DNA from: Lachnospiraceae bacterium
Lineage (GTDB): Bacteria; Bacillota; Clostridia; Lachnospirales; Lachnospiraceae
NCBI GenBank assembly: GCA_017542245.1
Contig: JAFXXN010000123.1
Span: forward strand, 1-64,000
Length of the DNA stretch: 64,000 nt
Direction: 5' to 3'
In this document: positions 45,001 to 52,007 of the stretch, piece by piece
Position numbering within the stretch: the stretch's first letter is position 1
How the letters are laid out: each line of letters opens with the position of its first letter
Translations under genes and position numbers: made by a program
The notes under the pieces: model-generated
Seen by the model: the letters and a program-made list of their open reading frames with translations, nothing else
Databases searched by the model: none
Told to the model about the DNA's origin: nothing

Positions 45001-47089
45001 TTACATATCTCCATCTTAAGCCTTTCCTGCCATCTTCGATATCAGTCTGTGCTTTTTGCAGCTCCGATATCACTGTTTGCCGACCTTCATGTGTGGCAAT
45101 GCGATCTGCGACAGTTTCCATCCGGCTTGGGTATCCCTTATCCGTTCCAAAAACAGACTCCGGTATATTCTCTATCCCATCTACAAAAAAATATGTGATA
45201 GCCTCGCTAAGCCTTTTTCTTTCATATGGCATCACAAGGAATGCTTCGCTCCTGCCCATATATGAGCCGTTTTCAACCTGACGCCTGATATTTGCTTCTA
45301 TCTCATCCCAATCCATCACAAGGAGATTGTTTTCAAAGGCTGACGTCCCATATCCGGCTTCTACGCCGTTTCCATTGAACCAGAATGCTACCGGGTGTTT
45401 ATCAAAGGTGTAACCCTTTGCGACTATTTTGTATTCATCCTTAAGGAACTCTACCATTTCAGCAGGAGTTTTGCCTTCCTGATATTTTGCGTATATGCGC
45501 TTCCTCGATTCCCTTTGACCTCCCCCTGAACGCAGAACCTCATCTATCTGGTCAGCGGACAAAGAAAAAGCAGCGGGCTTAGTGTGCTTCACACTTGCTT
45601 CCGCTGCTGTGATTGTTCCCATCTGCTCTTCCATAGAAGGGAATAGGTCAAATAAATTAAGTTGTCGTGGCTCTGGGCTGTCAGTATGTTCTGTATCCTC
45701 AAACCTCAGCAAGCCATTCTGGGATACTGATCTGACCGTATTTTCTTGTTGCTCTTGTTCATCGGGCAGATTATCGTCTTTTATGCGTATACCAGTTCCT
45801 TCAGTACCATCTCCTCTGCCGATGCCCTGATGTTGTTCATCATCCTTACCCACTTCATCTGTTCGGTTGCTTTGAGGTTCTCGTTCACTCCCTCGGCTTT
45901 CGCCATCTGCTCTGTCAGCAGGTCCATTCTTTCCTCTGCCTGCTTTTGGATTGTCAGGCAGTGTTCCATCAAGGTTCCTTTGAGGAGCATCGCTCCGTAT
46001 ATTCCCCGTCTGTTGTCCTTCAGGAATTGTCTCCTCTTCATTCCGTACTTCGTGAGCGGCTCCTCCGGTTCCTCGTTCGATTTTAGGCTCGGTATCAGAT
46101 AATCCCCTGCCTGTATGTACTGTACTCCCATCTGCTCCATTAAGCTCTGTGCCATATGTGCTCCTTTCCCCGTTAACATTTACGGTGTTTGTGTTTTCAC
46201 TATCTTTTTGTATATCTTCTGTATAGTTTATACCATCGGTTAATATATTTCCATCTGCATTATATACCTTTTCATATCCGTTTTCAAGTATTTTTTCATT
46301 TTTACGGATAGTATTTTGTAATTGGATATTTCTGTCACATTCCCTTACAGTTCGTCCTATTTCATTTAATAGCGGATCTGCCTGATCTCTTATGGCATTC
46401 CCGAGCACATTCAAGGTATCCACGGAGTTGAACTTGTTTAGATATATAAAGCTTTCATACCAGGAACTGGGAACATATTCCTCACCGCACCTTGACAATA
46501 CCATATAGCAAAGGCTGTCTGCCACTGTCCGGGCAAACGGATCTTCCATTTCATACGTCTCTAATCCCTCAAACTTGCTGCCGTCCACATAGTGTTTCAA
46601 TTCTCCGTCTACATATTCCTCGATTGTTTCAGCCGCTATCAACTCGCACAACTCCCGAATTGTCTGACGGAATGAGCCACCTTCTATGACTCTGGGACCG
46701 TATTTGTCTTTTAATGCATCTATTACAGCCTGATGATATTCCGGTTTCATCTGCCAAGGGATAGGTTTATGACCTATGAACCTTGCTTCATGCACGTCTT
46801 TTACGTCAAAAACATATTTGAGCCGGGGTTTGGGCACTCCGTCATCATCTATCAGGGCTATACCTTTTGCTCCTCTGTTTACCCAGCAGTTCATCCGATT
46901 GTTCCACAGTTCCATAGATGCACATGCTGTAGCATCCGGACGCTGAGCATATATCAGGATCTGATCCTCAAACGGATACCAAGTAAACCGGGATGCATTT
47001 ACAAGGAACTTCTTCCATTCCTCGGGATCCTCCGCTATGAGCTTTGAAACATACTCAGATAAACCTTTAAGTTCTTGTAATCTTGTCAT
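39068..47089 (-). CDS. Giant DNA methylase-SNF2 helicase protein (antirestriction type)
   Basis: A 2673-residue multidomain protein. The N-terminus (WKKFLVNASRFTWYPFEDQ, LIYAQRPDATA, WVNRGAKGIALID) is the ArdC-like region. An N6-adenine methylase lies near residues 950-1250 (EPAMGIGNFFG, then GNVPFGDY for the NPPY-type motif). An SNF2 helicase follows: Walker A HVVGAGKT near 1768, DESH near 1928 and GRILRQG near 2260. A coiled coil is near 2500-2560. Similar proteins are standard cargo in Tn1549-like elements; phage P1 DarB, an antirestriction protein, shares the methylase-helicase plan. It probably protects incoming element DNA. GGAGG precedes the ATG. Confidence 0.88.
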   Translation of the reverse strand: MTRLQELKGLSEYVSKLIAEDPEEWKKFLVNASRFTWYPFEDQILIYAQRPDATACASMELWNNRMNCWVNRGAKGIALIDDDGVPKPRLKYVFDVKDVHEARFIGHKPIPWQMKPEYHQAVIDALKDKYGPRVIEGGSFRQTIRELCELIAAETIEEYVDGELKHYVDGSKFEGLETYEMEDPFARTVADSLCYMVLSRCGEEYVPSSWYESFIYLNKFNSVDTLNVLGNAIRDQADPLLNEIGRTVRECDRNIQLQNTIRKNEKILENGYEKVYNADGNILTDGINYTEDIQKDSENTNTVNVNGERSTYGTELNGADGSTVHTGRGLSDTEPKIERGTGGAAHEVRNEEETIPEGQQTGNIRSDAPQRNLDGTLPDNPKAGRGKNGPADRADGESRGSEREPQSNRTDEVGKDDEQHQGIGRGDGTEGTGIRIKDDNLPDEQEQQENTVRSVSQNGLLRFEDTEHTDSPEPRQLNLFDLFPSMEEQMGTITAAEASVKHTKPAAFSLSADQIDEVLRSGGGQRESRKRIYAKYQEGKTPAEMVEFLKDEYKIVAKGYTFDKHPVAFWFNGNGVEAGYGTSAFENNLLVMDWDEIEANIRRQVENGSYMGRSEAFLVMPYERKRLSEAITYFFVDGIENIPESVFGTDKGYPSRMETVADRIATHEGRQTVISELQKAQTDIEDGRKGLRWRYVKRPEYLINELIDLDKEMITYPLKDEVTVNQGDFVTQDEIEELIRGGSGFQERNFRIYEYFNEHHETKDNVAFLKKEYGIGGRSDALIGTEYSWADHDGKGLRLRKGNLMAPYADILLNWNQVEKIIRKMVNENIYLRPEAKEEYEQRKLKNAQEQLKEEQEELQQTLTADDVEDEHFPKRLEGRFQDAFLQKDNDIQSEIQETENNERLTGTEETEIVERISEQEKLELEQQKKVREEMAAKAQNFHITNENLGAGTPKEKFRNNIEAIKTLQLIESEQRVATLNEQEVLSKYVGWGGLSDAFDESKTNWRSEYNELKNLLSPEEYASARSSTLNAHYTSPTVIGSIYEALDHMGFRRGNILEPAMGIGNFFGMLPENMSDSRLYGVELDSVSGRIAKLLYPKANIQVKGYEKTDFPNDFFDVAIGNVPFGDYKIPDRQYDKNNFLIHDYFFAKSLDKVRPGGVVAFVTSKGTMDKQNPSVRRYLAQRAELIGAIRLPNTAFKENAGTEVTSDILFFKKRDRLVDLEPDWVHLGMDENGVAMNSYFIDHPEMIMGKMEMVTGPFGMESTCQPDITRPLSEQLLGAMSHITGTYDIPELSPGLGENGLDSIDSSLTENSNLKSDIIPADPTVKNFSYCLVDDKVYYRENSIMHPAGMSENMEARIKGMIGIRDCTQQLINMQMDDYSDEAISIKQKELNALYDDFSKTYGLISSQTNKRAFNQDSSYCLLCSLEKLDDEGKFQGKADMFTKRTIKKAEPVTSVDTASEALAVSLSEKAGIDLEYMSKLTGKSENELTEELKGIIFKNPLTVKWETADEYLSGNVRHKLQVARRYADNNDISKGITDNIINPLDSDKTGEKADTYDYSINVFALERVQPKDLDASEIEVRIGATWIEPRFIVDFMRDTFHTPDYLIDRGTVSVNYSDITGQWNVSGKNADYGNALVHSTYGTGRANAYKILEDSLNLKDTRIFDIEMEDGKEKRILNKKETMLASQKQEAIREAFKDWVFRDQERRMELVGKYNELFNSTRPREYDGSHLTFPGMTPDIELRPHQKNAVAHILYGNNTLLAHVVGAGKTWSMAAAAMESKRLGLCQKSLFVVPNHLTEQWASDFLRLYPGANILAATKKDFEPANRKKFCSRIATGDYDAVIIGHSQFERIPLSTERQIAIIEKQIDEIEMAIQQTKADHGERYTIKQMEKSRKNLVAKLDKLNDQTRKDNVITFEQLGVDRLFVDESHGYKNLFLYTKMRNVAGIAQTEAQKSQDMFNKCQYLDELTGGKGITFASGTPVSNSMCELYTVMRYLQNSTLQQMGLGQFDSWAATFGETQTAIELAPEGTGYRAKTRFSKFFNLPELISLFKESADIETSDMLNLPVPEAEYENVVLKPSEAQKEMVKSLADRAELVRNRAVDPSEDNMLKITNDGRKLALDQRLISDMLPDDENSKTNACIDRAYKIWQDTAEKKSTQLIFCDLSTPKGDGTFNVYDDIREKLVAKGVPREQIAFIHEANTELRKTELFAKVRSGQVRFLIGSTAKMGAGTNVQDKLIALHHLDVPWRPSDIEQQEGRILRQGNTNPKVSIFRYVTEGTFDAYSWQLIENKQKFIGQIMTSKSPVRSCEDIDDAALSYAEVKALATGNPYIREKMDLDIQVSKLKLLKANHTSQKYRLEDQIAVHYPKLIETLKERIEGFKADISLYDANKPEKSQQTTVVSPDKAYILTKTDNPKKAEGKEQSENFRMTVAGKTYEERKDAGSALISICREMKAFRDPTEIGEYLGFKMSAKFEPFTSKFNLILKGKISHEIEIGADASGNITRINNLLEGMEKQLEEVELKLKNAEQQLEIAKAEVTKPFEKEQELNDKLMRLSELNALLNMDEKGDNALDIDEEAGGDNNLAIASEKKAAYIASEPEVAYTPIPQGKQALRIETNDIKDGKGNKSSGPFHQKLQDKMRQIQESKSCKAVPIKTCDILKKNTEKGAI

Positions 47090-47109
47090 TGTTCCTCCAC
47101 AAAATAAAA

Positions 47110-47145
47110 ATGCACAGGGATAAGATTGCTCTTAAACCTGTGCAT
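47110..47145 (-). terminator. Terminator after the HEPN gene
   Basis: ATGCACAGG (47110-47118) pairs with CCTGTGCAT (47137-47145). On the minus strand it is followed by TTTTATTTT. It ends the HEPN-MNT transcript before the giant gene. Confidence 0.75.
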
Positions 47146-47196
47146 ATATTACATATTTAGTTGTGTTACATTATCATCTATATTACGATAAAACTT

Positions 47197-47625
47197 TTAA
47201 TGATATGTTCTGCGAATCCTATCTTTCCATACCAGAATCTCTTGATAGCATTTCTTCAAGGTATCCATCCTTACCACAAAATGTAAATCGTACCTTCCCT
47301 GCGCCTCCCATGATGCTATTATGAATTTCTTTTCATTTATCCATTTAGGAACATCCAGACTAATTCCTAAAGAAATGGCATATGTTATCAGATCATCTAA
47401 ACTATGTTTATATATCTGAGTATTATTTGTCCGTAATCCTGATTCATATATTTGAAACTTTATTAGTTTTTCAGCAGCTTGTTGTAAATGATAGCCAGCT
47501 AGCCCTTTATAAGATTTACTAGCTTTCGCTGAAAGACTATCTGCTTTATTCATTGCAGCCTCAGCCATAAACAAATCTGCTTCTACTTGCCCCAGTGATA
47601 AAGGATTAGTATTATTCGCACTCAT
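47197..47625 (-). CDS. HEPN-domain protein of a HEPN-MNT pair
   Basis: A 142-residue helical protein with the HEPN signature (EADLFMAEAAMNKADSL, GLAGYHLQQAAEKLIKF, IYKHSLDDLI). In HEPN-MNT modules this is the toxin, usually an RNase, neutralised by the nucleotidyltransferase partner. The classic Rx4-6H ribonuclease motif is not clear here, since the arginine before KHS is too far from the histidine. It overlaps the MNT gene by 14 bp, so the pair is coupled. It could act in defence or element maintenance. Confidence 0.78.
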   Translation of the reverse strand: MSANNTNPLSLGQVEADLFMAEAAMNKADSLSAKASKSYKGLAGYHLQQAAEKLIKFQIYESGLRTNNTQIYKHSLDDLITYAISLGISLDVPKWINEKKFIIASWEAQGRYDLHFVVRMDTLKKCYQEILVWKDRIRRTYH

Positions 47626-47980
47626 ATACCACTTCTCCCTTTTTTATTTCTTCAAGTATTGCACTCTTATCCTTAGTATCGCTTTTAAAGTATAACAGAT
47701 CATAATTTTGTGAATGGTTGTCAAATAGGAATAATTGTCTGGCAAAGCGTTCATATTTTTTTGAGGTAAGGGCTTTTGATCTACTATGCGTTCCAAAAAT
47801 AGCAAGATCTATATCTGATATTTCAGTACATCTTTCTTCAGTGCTTGACCCAAAAAGTATTATTCTCTTAATAAAATCACACTTTCGAGCAGAGTCTACT
47901 ATATTTTCCATATATTTCCGTTTAATGTCGGCAACCTTAAAATGACAATTGCCGATACTCATTGTATTAACTTTGCACAT
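47612..47980 (-). CDS. MNT-domain nucleotidyltransferase of a HEPN-MNT pair
   Basis: A 122-residue minimal nucleotidyltransferase. The active-site motif RIILFGSSTEERCTEISDIDLAIF (GSx..DxD) is complete. Such antitoxins modify and silence the HEPN partner by adding nucleotides. The ATG at 47980 has AAGGAGG upstream; a GTG at 47989 is less likely. A perfect-spacing promoter lies at 48050-48078, so the pair is expressed separately from the transfer genes. Confidence 0.82.
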   Translation of the reverse strand: MCKVNTMSIGNCHFKVADIKRKYMENIVDSARKCDFIKRIILFGSSTEERCTEISDIDLAIFGTHSRSKALTSKKYERFARQLFLFDNHSQNYDLLYFKSDTKDKSAILEEIKKGEVVYECE

Positions 47981-48049
47981 AGCTATCACCTCCTTGCACT
48001 GAATACCTAATATCCAAATTCACAGATAATAATCCCTTTGTATCATTAT

Positions 48050-48078
48050 ATTATACACGTTCCTAAAGATTTTGGCAA
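48050..48078 (-). promoter_or_regulatory. Sigma-70 promoter of the HEPN-MNT pair
   Basis: TTGCCA (48078-48073) and TATAAT (48055-48050) on the minus strand are 17 bp apart, about 70 bp before the MNT start. Confidence 0.8.
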
Positions 48079-48100
48079 GTATTATTCATGAATTAATGAC

Positions 48101-49264
48101 TCATAACTCAACATGTATATTTTTAGACGGCGTTGCCTTCTCTGCAGTATTCTTAGCTATAAGGTTTTTCTTATCAGCTATCTGCGCCTTTACAGATATC
48201 TTTTCCCTAGAAGCTTCTGATTTCTCAGCCCTCTCTGTTTTAGCCTCATAAGCTACTTTCTCTTCACCGACTGCTGCAGTAAGAGCTTGGTCTACCGCCT
48301 GGAACATCTGCTTCGATGCCTGACGTTCCTCATATCTGTCGGCACGCATCAGTTCGTGTGCCTGTGAATCATATGCATAGGCATGTTCCGAGAGCACCTC
48401 TTTTTCAAGTACCTCGTGAACATTGACATCATGTATCATCGCCTCTAATGTCTTTCTGTCAATGCTTCCATCATTCGGCATAAGGATACACTCATTTATG
48501 CTTGAAGGAATCACTATGAAATCCCCGCCTAATTTTTCCGCTATATTATCCATTCTTTCAGTATCAGCAAGATATTTTGCTCCATACAACTTATTTTCAG
48601 AAGTGAGCACGTACATCTGGGGTCCTGTTTCCGGAGGGAGCAGAAAATCCAAGGAAGAATCATCATCCGGAACATCAGGGTACATTGCGTTTTTGAGCAT
48701 ATCCCTCATACTGCCAAACAGCATATTTTCGTTTTGGGAAAGATTTTCCATAGCCACACGGTCTAGCTCATCTGCTGATATCTGCCAGTTTTCCATAAGG
48801 CTATCGGTAACTACCGTATTCATTATCCCATCAGTATTCTTTCCGAGATCCACACAATATATGACAGCAAGATCCTCTATCTGCTTATAAGGCTTGTTCT
48901 TTAGATATTCACTGTTACTCTCAAGATTTATCAGTCTGCAGTCAATCCTATCCTTCATCGCTTCAAAATTCATTATACTGTTAATATCAATATCAAGATG
49001 AGGATCTGCATTCATCCTGATATCTGCTATTTTTTCCATTTCTGCATTAAAATCACCTGTTCTCTCATATGCCATGAATGATTCATTTAAATTTATTGCA
49101 GGTGAAACCCTCTCGTTCTCATTATTGATATACAACGAGTCCTGGATGGTATCATTGTTCTTCGTCACCTGCTTGATCCTTACATCAGCATTTGCATACT
49201 CTTCTGTCAGATGCTCTTTTATATGGTCAACTACCTGTTGCTTAAACTCTTCATAGTTCATCAT
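48101..49264 (-). CDS. DUF5688-family element protein
   Basis: A 387-residue acidic protein similar in layout to DUF5688 proteins of Firmicutes conjugative elements: an N-terminal YEEFKQQVVDHIKEHL helix, NLNESFMAYERTGDF, and a central VYCVDLGKN-like strand. Function unknown. The ATG overlaps the stop of the upstream 50-residue gene (ATGA). The C-terminal 60 residues are charged and low in complexity, with an SxKAQIADKKNLIAKN stretch resembling the radC tail. Confidence 0.68.
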   Translation of the reverse strand: MMNYEEFKQQVVDHIKEHLTEEYANADVRIKQVTKNNDTIQDSLYINNENERVSPAINLNESFMAYERTGDFNAEMEKIADIRMNADPHLDIDINSIMNFEAMKDRIDCRLINLESNSEYLKNKPYKQIEDLAVIYCVDLGKNTDGIMNTVVTDSLMENWQISADELDRVAMENLSQNENMLFGSMRDMLKNAMYPDVPDDDSSLDFLLPPETGPQMYVLTSENKLYGAKYLADTERMDNIAEKLGGDFIVIPSSINECILMPNDGSIDRKTLEAMIHDVNVHEVLEKEVLSEHAYAYDSQAHELMRADRYEERQASKQMFQAVDQALTAAVGEEKVAYEAKTERAEKSEASREKISVKAQIADKKNLIAKNTAEKATPSKNIHVEL

Positions 49265-49413
49265 GCCTTTGCTCCCTTCTGCCTGATTGCCTCAGCTGCC
49301 TTCTGCATATTCTCGGATAATTTCTTGTATGCCATTATCCTTTTCTGTAACGCATCCATATCCATCTTTTCATAGTCATATTCTATGGGCTTTCTGTCGT
49401 TTTCAGTACTCAT
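49261..49413 (-). CDS. 50-residue element-encoded protein
   Basis: Encodes a 50-residue charged protein (MSTENDRKPIEYDYEKMDM ... AIRQKGAKA), mostly helical. GGAGGG lies 8 nt before the ATG. The stop overlaps the start of the DUF5688 gene, and the upstream gene ends 14 bp away. Tight packing and the ribosome binding site make it a likely real gene. Function unknown. Confidence 0.65.
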   Translation of the reverse strand: MSTENDRKPIEYDYEKMDMDALQKRIMAYKKLSENMQKAAEAIRQKGAKA

Positions 49414-49427
49414 CGTTCTGTCCCTCC

Positions 49428-50111
49428 TTATATTTCCTTGTTTTCTCTGTTGATAGGGTTCTTCGTCCTTCTTGCCAGTGTCTCTGCCAATGTCTCTCGT
49501 TTCTCGCTCAGTTTATCCTTAAATGATGTTTTTTCTCTGGGACGCACTTCATCCATCAATTTCTTTAAATCTTTGTTTGATATCGGTGCTGACTCCCTCT
49601 GGTAAATCGGCTTGCCATTAGGCTCTACTCCGACTATAAAGTCTCTTTTTACAGTAGTATGCCCATCCGCCGGCATCTTAAGCCACATCCCGTTAACTGT
49701 ATAATTATCTATATGAATCTGATCCGCCCTTGCAACAAATGACAGCCAAGGACTTTTATCATCCCTGTCCGCATTGGGTATCTTGATTTCCCTGTATGTT
49801 TTACCATCCTTAGCCTCAAACTCATCTCCCACAAGTCCTTTTGCGAACTTCAAAGTAATCTCTTTATATTCAGGCTTCGGATTGTTTGGAGCCATCCCCG
49901 ATTCTCCATCAACTATTGGTATATTACCAAGCGGCTTATACTGTGGCCGCTCATAAGGTCTGGAGTTATCAGGCTGAAGCTCTATCGTACCTGACATCCT
50001 GGGTGAGTTGGTGTTCCCGATAAACGGATTGTTTTCACCTATTTCTACGAAGCCCGTGTTAATCTGATTCTGTGTTTCCTCTCTGAATCGTTCTTCTAAT
50101 GTCTGTGCCAT
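49428..50111 (-). CDS. Hypothetical conjugative-element protein
   Basis: A 227-residue soluble protein with no signal peptide. It has a proline/asparagine-rich first third, a compact central region (KEITLKFAKGLVGDEFEAKDGKTYREIKIPN ... WLSFVARADQIHID) resembling small beta-barrel proteins, and a basic helical tail. I recognise it only as a gene of Tn1549-type elements, lying between DUF5688 and CD1107. AGGAGAA lies just before the ATG. Confidence 0.6.
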   Translation of the reverse strand: MAQTLEERFREETQNQINTGFVEIGENNPFIGNTNSPRMSGTIELQPDNSRPYERPQYKPLGNIPIVDGESGMAPNNPKPEYKEITLKFAKGLVGDEFEAKDGKTYREIKIPNADRDDKSPWLSFVARADQIHIDNYTVNGMWLKMPADGHTTVKRDFIVGVEPNGKPIYQRESAPISNKDLKKLMDEVRPREKTSFKDKLSEKRETLAETLARRTKNPINRENKEI

Positions 50112-50173
50112 GATTCTTCTCCTTTAATTTTTTATTTGTTCTTTTGTCCTTATTTTGGTGTTACTAACAAATA

Positions 50174-51769
50174 TTATTGTTTAGGTTCTTCATCCTTAGT
50201 TATCCCTAAATAATCTTCTTCGGTATCCTCAGTGTTTTGCTCTTCACCGGACTCTTCAACTGTATCATCTGGATCCTGATTTTTGCGCCTCTTTACTACC
50301 TTGAAGTAATACCCTAGGATTATAGCAATCACTCCGGCAACCGCCATAATGATATAGCTCATATTTCTCTGTATGAAGCTTGGCTCTTGAGTCTTCCCTT
50401 CTTCCTGTGCAGCTTGCTGAGCATTTTCAATTTTTTGTACTTCATCATCAGTCATCTGCTTTGTTCCCGAATATCCTTCATCAGTATCAGCATTTCCGTT
50501 ATTATTTGATAGGGCTGAATCCTTGATAGCAGAATCCTTTGCAGCAGAATTTCTTGGCAATGACTGCGAATCACTTTTTACAACGTGGAGCAAATCATTC
50601 TCCGTAATATCTGTTAAAAAGCGAACTGTCTCTCTATCACCGATCTTATCTATAATAAGATAGAATGACTTTCCGCTTTTAGTGTTTATGGTATAGAACT
50701 CACGGCCCAGTAAAGTTTCATCATACTCGTTGTTAGACAGATAACCCAAGATATCTCCTAATACCGATATATTTATGCCGTCCTTATCTGTCTTATCTCC
50801 ATTATTATCATCGCTGATTATTCCAATTTCAGATAGCAAATCTGAAATATCCTGAGCCGATGTTATCACATTTCCATCATTGTCTACCTTTATATGTTCC
50901 GTGACCTCAGCTGTTGAATCACTTATGTCCGTTGGATGAGTGTCCTTTGGCAATTCTGTTGCAGGAACATAATCTGAATCAGAATCCTTGCTTTTATAAT
51001 ATGGGTTCTTAACAGTGTATTTTTCAGATTTATTCCCGGCATTGTCTGTTGCTTGAATATAAAATTTCTCATAACCCGCATCAAACTGTGAAAGACGAAT
51101 TGTCAGTTTTCCATTTTTCAATTCCGTATACTCATAGCCATTTATGATTATACTTTTCACACCTGATAGACTGTCCTTCGGCACTACTTCGAGAATTCCT
51201 TCGCTTACGGACGCATTTAATGTCGGGGCTTCTTTATCAAAACAAGTTATCTTCCTGCTACGTTCATATGTGCGCCCACTTGTATCTGTTGCTATTACAT
51301 GAATTGTACAGTCTTCTGTGATTTCAAGATTCATTGTCTCCGTCACATCGGTATAACTGCCTTTCTTACCTGCCCTTGCCTTAACACTCTTGATGCTTGG
51401 CATAGAGCCATCCTTGGTTTTAAGGCTAAATGTTATTGTTGTTTTCTCGTTGTAATAACCATCCGGTATGTCGATGTATATCTCTATATCCGGCAAAGTC
51501 TCTAAAGAGGTGTTGCCAGAGTTATCTTCTCCCGATTTCTGAGATGGCTCCGGCATATCCGGATTTAATTCTTTTATATCTGTACTATCACCATCTTCTA
51601 ACTTCCCGACAACTTGTCGGGAAGTTCCATCCTCCGAAGTCATCTCGTCTGCGTGAACAGATATAAGGCTGATTCTTTCAATTAATAAAATAGCCACGGC
51701 AATTATAAATATGGTTTTGAAAGCAAGCCTCTTATTGATTGACTTCGGTTTCTCTATCCTTGATTTCAT
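50174..51769 (-). CDS. CD1107/DUF4366-family surface protein of the element
   Basis: A 531-residue membrane-anchored protein. A signal/anchor segment (residues 18-40, ending SVHADE) leads to an extracellular part with two Ig-like domains (IPDGYYNEKTTITFSL; KEAPTLNASV). A late transmembrane helix (YIIMAVAGVIAIILGYYF) and a cytoplasmic acidic tail follow. CD1107-type proteins are always found with the M23 and VirB4 genes of such elements and are probably part of the cell-envelope channel. Near residue 45 it carries GTSRQVVGKLED, encoded by the 27-bp palindrome also found at 37924. Confidence 0.8.
   Translation of the reverse strand: MKSRIEKPKSINKRLAFKTIFIIAVAILLIERISLISVHADEMTSEDGTSRQVVGKLEDGDSTDIKELNPDMPEPSQKSGEDNSGNTSLETLPDIEIYIDIPDGYYNEKTTITFSLKTKDGSMPSIKSVKARAGKKGSYTDVTETMNLEITEDCTIHVIATDTSGRTYERSRKITCFDKEAPTLNASVSEGILEVVPKDSLSGVKSIIINGYEYTELKNGKLTIRLSQFDAGYEKFYIQATDNAGNKSEKYTVKNPYYKSKDSDSDYVPATELPKDTHPTDISDSTAEVTEHIKVDNDGNVITSAQDISDLLSEIGIISDDNNGDKTDKDGINISVLGDILGYLSNNEYDETLLGREFYTINTKSGKSFYLIIDKIGDRETVRFLTDITENDLLHVVKSDSQSLPRNSAAKDSAIKDSALSNNNGNADTDEGYSGTKQMTDDEVQKIENAQQAAQEEGKTQEPSFIQRNMSYIIMAVAGVIAIILGYYFKVVKRRKNQDPDDTVEESGEEQNTEDTEEDYLGITKDEEPKQ
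51600..51626 (-). repeat. 27-bp palindromic element inside a coding sequence (copy 2)
   Basis: Identical on the minus strand to the palindrome at 37924-37950, including about 10 flanking bases. It lies just after the signal segment of the CD1107-like gene and is read in the same frame as copy 1. Confidence 0.85.
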
Positions 51770-52007
51770 CCTTGTTTACCTTGCCCTCCTTTTTCAGTTT
51801 TCTAAAATATGACCTAAGTTCCTCACCATTGGCATTCAGCAGGTTCAAAAGCTCCGGGAACGATATCCTGTTCCTTGCTAAATGCGGTTTTACCTTTTTC
51901 AGCACAATATCTTCGATCTGTTTTTCCACATCGTCTTTTTCCTCTGTTGCTTTATGTATCGTGCTTTCCAAGATAGCCTTCCTTTTTTCTAATTGCTCTA
52001 AATTCAC
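51732..52007 (-). CDS. DUF4315-family protein
   Basis: A 91-residue protein of the DUF4315 type: an N-terminal coiled coil (EKRKAILESTIHKATEEKDDVEKQIEDIVL) and a C-terminal ISFPELLNLLNANGEELR segment. It overlaps the upstream M23 gene by 4 bp and the CD1107-like gene by 38 bp. The same order is seen in other Tn1549-like elements. Function unknown. Confidence 0.75.
   Translation of the reverse strand: MNLEQLEKRKAILESTIHKATEEKDDVEKQIEDIVLKKVKPHLARNRISFPELLNLLNANGEELRSYFRKLKKEGKVNKDEIKDRETEVNQ

Noticed and set aside
45781-46179. Minus-strand 132-codon frame within the giant gene
   Set aside because: Alternative frame of a real coding region; no independent ribosome binding site or domain.
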